From contig JAPKCQ010000008.1 of NCBI GenBank assembly GCA_026421165.1, forward strand, positions 1 to 33,357: a stretch of 33,357 bases of DNA, written 5' to 3'. The notes below the pieces were generated by a model that had not been told where the DNA came from, made no database searches, and was given only the letters and a program-made list of their open reading frames with translations. The translations under genes and the position numbers were made by a program. Source of the stretch: Lewinella sp. Its GTDB lineage: Bacteria > Bacteroidota > Bacteroidia > Chitinophagales > Saprospiraceae. Below are positions 16,168-23,714 of the stretch, in pieces. Numbering within the stretch: the first letter of the stretch is position 1; each line of letters begins with the position of its first letter.

Positions 16168-16788
16168 ATGTCAGACATCGTTACCTCCAAATTTTCCAGT
16201 TCGCACGCCCAGATCGAGCAGGCACCCAAGAGCGACCGTCCCGAATTTGCGTTCATCGGCCGCTCCAACGTGGGCAAAAGTAGCCTGATCAACATGCTTT
16301 GTCGCCGCAAGGAAATGGCCCGCACCTCCGGCACCCCCGGCAAGACCCAGTTGATTAACCTATTCATGATCAACGAAAGTTGGTACCTGACTGATCTGCC
16401 GGGCTACGGCTACGCCAAGCGCAGCAAGAAGACCCGCGCTAAATGGGAACGCCGCACCGAAGACTACTTCAGCAACCGCCACCAGATGCTCTGCGCCATG
16501 GTGCTTATCGACTCCAACGTACCACCGCAAGATATCGATCTCGACTTCATCAACTGGCTCGGCGAGCATGGCGCACCCTTAGTGGTCATATTCACCAAAA
16601 CCGACCGTAAGAAGTCCCGCGACGGTGGCTCTGTGGAGGAGTTCAAAGCCAAACTTCTTGAAACCTGGGCCGAACTTCCTAAGATTTTCATCACTAGCGC
16701 ATTAAAGGAAACCGGCCGGCAGGAACTGATTGACTTTATGGAGGAGGCGCTTGAGGATGTGCCCTGGCCGTTTAACCAGGTTAAGTAG
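16168..16788 (+). CDS. engB: Ribosome biogenesis GTP-binding protein YihA/YsxC (EngB)
   Basis: 206 aa; FIGRSNVGKSSLINMLC, DLPGYGYAKRSKKTRAKWERRTEDYF, IFTKTDRKK, ITSALKETGRQEL. Confidence 0.95.
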   Translation: MSDIVTSKFSSSHAQIEQAPKSDRPEFAFIGRSNVGKSSLINMLCRRKEMARTSGTPGKTQLINLFMINESWYLTDLPGYGYAKRSKKTRAKWERRTEDYFSNRHQMLCAMVLIDSNVPPQDIDLDFINWLGEHGAPLVVIFTKTDRKKSRDGGSVEEFKAKLLETWAELPKIFITSALKETGRQELIDFMEEALEDVPWPFNQVK

Positions 16789-16912
16789 TAGGATAGACCG
16801 TTAGAAGTTAGCGCGATTGCCCTGAACGTTAGGCTCTCTGGTTATTGGTTCTTACCGCTATTAAGTTATCTTGCGGCTGGCCCTGCATAAATGACGCCTT
16901 AACAGACTAACT

Positions 16913-18055
16913 ATGTCCTTACTGGATGCTCCTTACCGTTTCAATAGTCTGCAGAAAAGCCTGCTGGCCATTGCCGGTCTGATGCTCTTCCTCGCCGCTT
17001 GGTGGCTGCTGGCCGAACAGCTGTCGGTGCAGGCGCCCGTAGGTTATGCGAACTCCCGAATGCCGTCGAGCCTGAGTACTGACCCGGACTCCATCTCTCT
17101 GCGCAACGAGCTTATCCTTAAAGACTCCATCGCATTTGCCGATGCCCGGGATTTCAAAAAGGTCTATCCGTTGCTCGCACCGCCGCTGAAGGTCTTCGGC
17201 GCTTTTCCAGGCCTGGTCAGTCCGCCAGACGGATCGATCAACAAAAGCCTGATTACTCACGCCCGCGTATCTGTTTGGCGTAACCTTCAGGGCTACTTCT
17301 GGGCGGTATTCTTAGCCTTGTTAATAGGCATACCGATTGCGATTAGCCCAATTGCCAAGGCTATGTTCAGCCGCCAGATTGATACTCTGCGCTACGTGCC
17401 GCTTACTGCTTTGACGCCTTTGTTTCTGATCCTCTTTCGTCCGGAATCTTCCGAAGCCATGAAGGTCAGCTTTCTCGCCTTTGGTATTCTTGTTTACTTG
17501 CTCCCGGTTGTAATGCAACGTTTGTGGGAAACAGAAGACGTGTACCTGAAGACGGCTTATACCCTTGGTGCTTCGGACTGGCAGCTCGTCAAATCGGTCT
17601 ACGTCCCCGCCGTACTTAGCAAACTCATCGATGACATCCGGGTGTTAACGGCCATTAGCTGGACCTATATCATCATTGCGGAAGTGTACTACCGGGACGA
17701 TGGCCTCGGCTCGCTGTCTTATATTCTCGGCCGCCAGGGTAACGTCGCTGGTGTATTTGCGGTACTGATCACCATCGTCATCATCGGCTATTTTCAGGAC
17801 CAACTCTTCGCCTACATGAACCGCCGGCTTTTTCCTTACCGGGATGTGAAGTCCGTTACCCCTGGCCTGAAGGAAACGCGAACTGGCTTTCTCATCATCC
17901 TCGGGGTGGTGATGGCTTACCTGCTGGTTACCGCATTTACGGGTAGCATCCCGATTGTCGGCCTGATCGTCGGGGTGATCGTCGTCGCTGCCGTGCTGAT
18001 GATCATTTACGGGGAGGTACGTTTACGGACTGCTAAACCTGAGCCCACCACCTGA
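16913..18055 (+). CDS. ABC transporter permease, NitT/TauT type
   Basis: 380 aa; RVSVWRNLQGYFWAVFLALLIGIPIAIS; EAA-like loop YLKTAYTLGASDWQLVKSVYVPAVLSKLIDDIR; two additional C-terminal TM segments. Confidence 0.9.
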   Translation: MSLLDAPYRFNSLQKSLLAIAGLMLFLAAWWLLAEQLSVQAPVGYANSRMPSSLSTDPDSISLRNELILKDSIAFADARDFKKVYPLLAPPLKVFGAFPGLVSPPDGSINKSLITHARVSVWRNLQGYFWAVFLALLIGIPIAISPIAKAMFSRQIDTLRYVPLTALTPLFLILFRPESSEAMKVSFLAFGILVYLLPVVMQRLWETEDVYLKTAYTLGASDWQLVKSVYVPAVLSKLIDDIRVLTAISWTYIIIAEVYYRDDGLGSLSYILGRQGNVAGVFAVLITIVIIGYFQDQLFAYMNRRLFPYRDVKSVTPGLKETRTGFLIILGVVMAYLLVTAFTGSIPIVGLIVGVIVVAAVLMIIYGEVRLRTAKPEPTT

Positions 18056-18124
18056 CCCCTGAGGGGGCGAATCGTTTTAACTCCGGACGCAGCATCGAGC
18101 GGAGCCCGGGGATAACCCAGAACC

Positions 18125-18937
18125 ATGCCAAACTTCGAAGACACTAAGTACGAAAATATCATTGAGCTCCGCAACGTAAGCCAGAGCTACGATGGCGGTA
18201 ACAACTGGATCATCAAAGGATTCGACTTCCTCGTGGAAGACAAGCCTGCTCAGGGTCAGTTCGTCGTCATCCTCGGCGCGTCCGGGGCGGGCAAGAGTAC
18301 CGTTCTGCGCTATATTGCCGGCCTCCAGCGCCCCACCGAAGGCACCGTACTCGTGAAAGGTAAGCCGGTTGATGAAGCTCCCCGCGTAGGTATGGTCTTC
18401 CAGCAATACTCCAGTCTGCCGTGGCGGACGGTACTGGAGAACGTTGCCCTGCCACTGGAATACCAAGGCGTGGACCCGAAGGAGCGCGAATCTCGCGCCC
18501 TGGAAATGATCGAACTGGTCGGTCTAGCCGGTCATGAGCAAAAGTTTGCGCAGTACCCCACACTTTCCGGTGGCCAGCTGCAGCGCATTGCCATCGCCCG
18601 CAGTCTCATCGCTAACCCCGATATCCTGTTGATGGACGAACCCTTCGGCGCACTAGACATCAATACCCGTCTCCAGATGCAGGACCTACTGATGGATATA
18701 TGGCACCGCATTCACCCAACCATTGTCTTCGTTACCCACGACATTCCCGAAGCCGTCTATCTGGCCGACGATATCTATATGATGAAGCCTGCACCGAGCC
18801 GCTTTACCGAGCACGTGCACGTTGATTTACCGCTTAACCGGGACCGGGAGACTAAGCGTACGCAGAAGTACATCGATCTGGTACGGTTGGTGGAAGACAA
18901 AATGATTGCGATCACCAGCAGTCAAACAGTCATATAG
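18125..18937 (+). CDS. ABC transporter ATP-binding protein (nitrate/sulfonate/taurine-type)
   Basis: 270 aa; Walker A GASGAGKST, signature LSGGQLQRIAIARSL, Walker B ILLMDEPFGALD, VTHDIPEAVYLADDIYMM. Confidence 0.94.
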   Translation: MPNFEDTKYENIIELRNVSQSYDGGNNWIIKGFDFLVEDKPAQGQFVVILGASGAGKSTVLRYIAGLQRPTEGTVLVKGKPVDEAPRVGMVFQQYSSLPWRTVLENVALPLEYQGVDPKERESRALEMIELVGLAGHEQKFAQYPTLSGGQLQRIAIARSLIANPDILLMDEPFGALDINTRLQMQDLLMDIWHRIHPTIVFVTHDIPEAVYLADDIYMMKPAPSRFTEHVHVDLPLNRDRETKRTQKYIDLVRLVEDKMIAITSSQTVI

Positions 18938-19014
18938 TCGCTACCGCCTCTCCCGCTACGCTGTCGGTTAATTGATAGTTGTTTTTTTGAACTGCCGCTT
19001 ACTTGGTATAGTAA

Positions 19015-19035
19015 GCCGTAGCCGTAGGTGCAGAG
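19015..19035 (-). repeat. Dispersed motif copy, diverged (intergenic)
   Basis: Minus strand CTCTGCACCTACGGCTACGGC. Confidence 0.4.
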
Positions 19036-19146
19036 AAAAGGGTTAAAGCCCGCCGGTAAGCCCTAGATGTCAGACCTCCGACCAACTTTGCCTGTTTTAC
19101 GGTGGAGATGAGGGTAAGTTTTACCCACAGTTGCCTTCGCGCAAAT

Positions 19147-19154
19147 TACCTTTG
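19147..19154 (+). promoter_or_regulatory. Putative -7 box TACCTTTG upstream of the TonB-dependent receptor gene
   Basis: Matches TAnnTTTG; about 140 bp upstream of the start at 19296. Confidence 0.45.
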
Positions 19155-19240
19155 CCTCGAATCTAGCAAACATTCGGGATTTGATTTTTGACCATCGCTT
19201 ATTTCCAAACTGGCAACGCATACAACGTTGGCCATTCAGG

Positions 19241-19279
19241 AATCAAGAATCGAGAATCGAGAATTAAATGTCGAGAATC
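19241..19279. repeat. Heptamer tandem repeat (AATCGAG-type)
   Basis: AATCAAG AATCGAG AATCGAG AATTAAATGTCGAG AATCC, ending 17 bp before the ATG at 19296. Confidence 0.7.
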
Positions 19280-19295
19280 CTAACGCTCCAGCCAC

Positions 19296-21626
19296 ATGAG
19301 GAACTTCTTCCTTTTTTCCCTTCTTTTTCTTTCCACCTTACTCTCCGCTCAGTCTGCAATAATCCGCGGTAACATCTTTGATGGGGATACTGGCGAGCCT
19401 ATTGCTTTCGGTACCGTACAGTTACTCGGCCCCGACGGACTAAACAAGGGTGCTAATACGGACATCGATGGGTTTTACACCTTCGGTAACCTGCCAGTCG
19501 GCGACTTCAAGCTGATCGCTACTTACATTGGTTACGACAGCATCGCGTTTGACATCAACATCGCCGTGGTGAACGAGATTGAGTACAAGCGAATCAATAT
19601 GAAGTCCGGCGGCATAAAGCTGGAAACCGTAAGTGTAAGCGCGCGGCGTGAGCAGGCTCGGTCCGACGTGGCGGTGTCCAAGGTAACCTTCAGCGGCGAG
19701 CAGATCATGTCTCTACCCGCTACGGGTGGTGAGCCGGATATTGCGCAGTACCTGACCGTTCTTCCCGGTGTAGTTAGCACGGGCGACCAGGGCGGCCAGC
19801 TCTACATCCGTGGTGGTAGCCCGGTGCAGAATAAGCTGCTGCTGGACGGAATGACGATTTACAACCCCTTCCACTCCATCGGTTTGTTTTCCGTTTTCGA
19901 GACGGAGGCTATCCGTTCGGCTGATGTGTACACTGGTGGCTTCAACGCCCAGTACGGTGGCCGGGTCTCCGCCATCGTAGACATCAAAACGCGCGAAGGC
20001 AATAAGACTGACTTTGGCGGCCTGATCTCCGCCAGTCCCTTCCAGGCGAAGGTTCTGCTGGAAGGACCGATCAAAAAACTGGATCCTAACACTGGCGGCA
20101 GCATCAGTTTCTTGCTTACTGGCAAGCGCAGCCTTCTGGCGGAGACGAGCAAGAGCCTTTACGGTTACGCTGTACAGGACAACTTCTTTAACCTCAGCGA
20201 TACGGCTTCTGTGCGGGGAGAAGACATTGGCCTGCCTTATAACTACCAGGATCTTTACGGTAAGATCAGTATGGTGGGCGGCAACGGTTCTAAGCTCAAC
20301 CTTTTCGGCTTCAACTTCAGCGACGACTTCGCAGTGCCTAACTTGGCAAGATTACAATGGACTAATAACGGCGGCGGTGCCAGTTTCAACATCGTACCGC
20401 CCAGCAGCAACGTCGTGATCGACGGTGTGGTGAGTGCTTCCGTATACGATGTGGCGCTGCAGGAACAGTCCGGTGATCCGCGAAGTAGCCAGATTTCTAA
20501 CTACACGGCCCAGTTAACCTTTACTTATTTTGGTGGGGATACGGAACTGGCTTACGGTTTCGATTTCAACGCACTGAACACCAAGTTTTCCTTCGTCAAC
20601 CCGCTCAACATTACTTTCAGTCAAGCAGATTTCACCTCGGAGCTGAACGCTTTCGCCAAGTACAAGCGGAAGATTGGAAAACTGATCATTGAGCCAGGTT
20701 TCCGGGTTCAGTACTACGCTACTCAGAGCGCCATTTCCCTGGAGCCACGGCTGGGGTTAAAACTCAACGCCACCGATAAGCTTCGCATCAAAGCAGCGGG
20801 TGGTCTTTACAGCCAGAACCTGATTTCCACTCAGAACGACCTAGATATTGTCAACTTCTTCAACGGTTTTCTCGTCGGTCCTGATCGTCAGTTGTTTGAA
20901 TCAGACGGCGTAACGCCCACCAGCGATAATCTGCAGAAAGCCGTCCATGCTATCTTTGGCGTCGAGTACGACGTCAATGAAAGGCTCACGCTAAACGTGG
21001 AAGGTTATTACAAAGGCTTCAACCGCCTGATCGAGTTGAACCGCAACAAGCTTCGCGCCAGTGATCCCGACTTCGTCACCATTGAGGGCCTTGCTTACGG
21101 TGGAGACATCTCTGCCGAATACCGTTACGGTCGTATCCTGCTGGCCGGCAACTACAGCCTCGGCTACGTTACCCGCACGGATGCCGTTTCTGAATACCCA
21201 ACGAGCTTTGATCGCCGCCACAACATCAACGCTTACGGTACCTACGTTTTTGGAAGAGACAACGCCTTTGAGTTTGGCTTCCGCTACAACTTTGGCTCGG
21301 CCTTCCCCTTCACCCAAACGCAAGGCTTTATCGAGGAGCCTGACCTGAGCTCCCGCCCGGTACTGCCCAGCATCTTTACCGGTAACGGAGCCCTGGGTGT
21401 ATTGCTTAGCCCCGACCGTAACGGCGGTCGCCTGAGCGACTTCCACCGTCTGGACCTGAGCCTGAAGCGCGAGTTCGAATTCGGAGGAAATGCCCGTATG
21501 GAAGTAACGGCCAGCGTTACCAACAGCTACAACCGTGAGAACATTTTCTATGTGGATCGGGTCAGTAATGAGCGGGTTAATCAGTTGCCTATTCTTCCTT
21601 CTTTGGGAGCTACTTTTTACTGGTAG
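19296..21626 (+). CDS. TonB-dependent receptor with N-terminal carboxypeptidase-regulatory-like domain
   Basis: 776 aa; signal peptide; IIRGNIFDGDTGEPIAFGTVQLLG...GADTDI-type CarboxypepD_reg domain; plug QYLTVLPGVVSTGDQGGQLYIRGGSPVQNKLLLDGMTIYNPFHSIGLFSVF; barrel C-terminus ending in aromatic (LGATFYW). Confidence 0.94.
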   Translation: MRNFFLFSLLFLSTLLSAQSAIIRGNIFDGDTGEPIAFGTVQLLGPDGLNKGANTDIDGFYTFGNLPVGDFKLIATYIGYDSIAFDINIAVVNEIEYKRINMKSGGIKLETVSVSARREQARSDVAVSKVTFSGEQIMSLPATGGEPDIAQYLTVLPGVVSTGDQGGQLYIRGGSPVQNKLLLDGMTIYNPFHSIGLFSVFETEAIRSADVYTGGFNAQYGGRVSAIVDIKTREGNKTDFGGLISASPFQAKVLLEGPIKKLDPNTGGSISFLLTGKRSLLAETSKSLYGYAVQDNFFNLSDTASVRGEDIGLPYNYQDLYGKISMVGGNGSKLNLFGFNFSDDFAVPNLARLQWTNNGGGASFNIVPPSSNVVIDGVVSASVYDVALQEQSGDPRSSQISNYTAQLTFTYFGGDTELAYGFDFNALNTKFSFVNPLNITFSQADFTSELNAFAKYKRKIGKLIIEPGFRVQYYATQSAISLEPRLGLKLNATDKLRIKAAGGLYSQNLISTQNDLDIVNFFNGFLVGPDRQLFESDGVTPTSDNLQKAVHAIFGVEYDVNERLTLNVEGYYKGFNRLIELNRNKLRASDPDFVTIEGLAYGGDISAEYRYGRILLAGNYSLGYVTRTDAVSEYPTSFDRRHNINAYGTYVFGRDNAFEFGFRYNFGSAFPFTQTQGFIEEPDLSSRPVLPSIFTGNGALGVLLSPDRNGGRLSDFHRLDLSLKREFEFGGNARMEVTASVTNSYNRENIFYVDRVSNERVNQLPILPSLGATFYW

Positions 21627-21767
21627 GCTTCTCTGCACGTTTACAGTCACTACCGGATAAGGTTTCGGCCATTTTGAAGAGCATGGCGCGCACAGGTGTA
21701 ATGGTATGCGATAGGGTTTTGTAAAACAGAACCAACTAATTCTACTAATAGCTGCATCTACTTTCGT

Positions 21768-23507
21768 ATGAAAGTAGATTACCTCATTTGCATCTTACTA
21801 TTTCCCTGTATTGTCTTTGCCCAAAAGCCACAGACAGTTTTACTCGACCTTAATTTTGATGAAGTTGCTGATGACGGGCAGTCACCAGCCTCCTGGCGCT
21901 GTAGTACTAAGGGGTACTCGTTGAAATTGGACGCTAATACTACTTACACGGGTGAATACGCCTTATTAATGGAGGCAGGAGAGGCGCCGGAAGCCGAGTT
22001 TGGTAACACGATGAAAAGCTTCCCCGCCAGCCTGGTGGCCGGAAAGCGGATTACCTACAGTGCCATGATCAAATCTGCTGAAGTCGCCGACGGCTACGCA
22101 GGGATATGGTGGAGGGCTGAAGGGGATATCGACGTGTTATCTTTTGGCAGTAGTAAGTCGCAGTTCGATCCATCCGGATTAGACTGGGCCCAACACTCAA
22201 TCACGCTGGACATACCGGAGGAGGCGGAAAGGGTTTACTTCGGAATGATCCTTAGGGGCGGTGGGAAAGCATGGTTCGACGATCAGGTCGTCACGATTGA
22301 CGGCGAGCCGTATGAAGAAGAGGTAGAGGCTTTTCACCCGCTTACCGCCGATCAACGGACGTACCTCCAGGACCGAATCATTCCATTGCACAGCTACGAC
22401 CCGGAAGACGCCCGAACCGACGACCTTGCCGCATTGATGAAGCTTATTGGTCCGGCAAGCGTGGTAGGACTGGGGGAGTCTACCCACGGATCGAGCGCTA
22501 TTTTTCAGCTGAAACACCGGATTTACAAGTACTTGGTGAGGCAAGCTGGGTTTACCCAATTCAGCATCGAGGCAAACCTCCCCGAGGCGTATGCCACCAA
22601 TGGTTTTATCCGTGAGGGTAAGGGTGAAGCATCCGATTACCTGCGGAGTATGCAATTCTGGACTTGGTATACCGAAGAGGTAGCGGAATTATTGACCTGG
22701 ATGAAGAGCTATAACGAAACTCAGGGAATGCCACTGTATTTTTCAGGGTTTGATATGCAGCACTTTGAGGGGCCGGCGGCGGAACTCCATAAATTACTCC
22801 CGCCCTCCGATACCGCTCTTCTGGGGAAAATTGTTGATGAACTGGACTTCGCCCAAACACAGGCCCGGGAGGGTAGACAGCGCCATAAATCGTTTTCTCC
22901 GCTGCAGCACGAATGGCTGGCTACTAAAATTGGGCATCTTCGCTCCCGTCTCCCCGATTTGCTCCCCGATGCACAAAAGCTTGACTGGGGGATGGTGAAC
23001 CTACGGTTATTGGAACAATACCTGACGCTAGATTACGAAACCAGAGATAAGTACATGGCCGAAAATGTGCAGCATATCCGCCAACAAGGTCCTGGTGGAA
23101 AAATGGTTCTATGGGCACACAATGGCCACATTGAGCAAACTGGAGGGCACCTGGGCCAACACTTGGATGAAGCGCTGGGCGAGGACTATCTCTCCATCGG
23201 CTTTGCCTTTTATGACGGAAAGTACTCTGCCGTCGGCTCGGATGGCTTAACTACCTATCCTGCTCAAACGGCGCCATTGGGTACCTACGAATATCTTTTC
23301 CATGAATTGGATGCCCCCATCTTCGCATTGGACCTTCGGCAGTTAGATCGGAACGAGCCACTGCTAGGAGACTTGGCCAGGAAAATGGATTTTCGGGCCA
23401 TCGGCTCCACCAAACGACAGCAAGAGTTCGCACCGACATCTCTGCTGGATGATTTTGATATTTTGATTTTTATTGATCGTACTGAAGCTACGCGCTTGTT
23501 GAGGTAG
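21768..23507 (+). CDS. Secreted erythromycin esterase-family (Ere-like) hydrolase with N-terminal beta-sandwich-like domain
   Basis: 579 aa; signal peptide; VVGLGESTHGSSAIFQLKHRIYKYLVRQAGFTQFSIEANLPEAYATNGFI...QFWTWYTEEVAELLTWMKSYN...MVLWAHNGHI. Confidence 0.9.
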   Translation: MKVDYLICILLFPCIVFAQKPQTVLLDLNFDEVADDGQSPASWRCSTKGYSLKLDANTTYTGEYALLMEAGEAPEAEFGNTMKSFPASLVAGKRITYSAMIKSAEVADGYAGIWWRAEGDIDVLSFGSSKSQFDPSGLDWAQHSITLDIPEEAERVYFGMILRGGGKAWFDDQVVTIDGEPYEEEVEAFHPLTADQRTYLQDRIIPLHSYDPEDARTDDLAALMKLIGPASVVGLGESTHGSSAIFQLKHRIYKYLVRQAGFTQFSIEANLPEAYATNGFIREGKGEASDYLRSMQFWTWYTEEVAELLTWMKSYNETQGMPLYFSGFDMQHFEGPAAELHKLLPPSDTALLGKIVDELDFAQTQAREGRQRHKSFSPLQHEWLATKIGHLRSRLPDLLPDAQKLDWGMVNLRLLEQYLTLDYETRDKYMAENVQHIRQQGPGGKMVLWAHNGHIEQTGGHLGQHLDEALGEDYLSIGFAFYDGKYSAVGSDGLTTYPAQTAPLGTYEYLFHELDAPIFALDLRQLDRNEPLLGDLARKMDFRAIGSTKRQQEFAPTSLLDDFDILIFIDRTEATRLLR

Positions 23508-23513
23508 GGAGAA

Positions 23514-23532
23514 GGCGGGGCCGCAGGTGCAA
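23514..23532 (-). repeat. Dispersed motif copy (intergenic, 3' of Ere-like gene)
   Basis: Minus strand TTGCACCTGCGGCCCCGCC. Confidence 0.6.
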
Positions 23533-23714
23533 GGTGGGGTGATTTAAGCGCAGTCGGCCCATGAGCAAAGAGGTGCTCTTAAGCTGAACTCGGGAACTCT
23601 TCGTACTTTCGCCTTTAAGGGGCGGTAAGTAAATAACGCGACAATCACTTGTTCTTGATCAGCGTAGCTATTATTTATACTTCCTAAGCGAATTACCGAT
23701 TCCCGACTTACTGT

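Noticed and set aside
18056-18110. CCCCTGAGGGG and CTCCG...CGGAG dyads between permease and ATPase as an attenuator
   Set aside because: Short and common in GC-rich spacers; no supporting T-tract or known motif.
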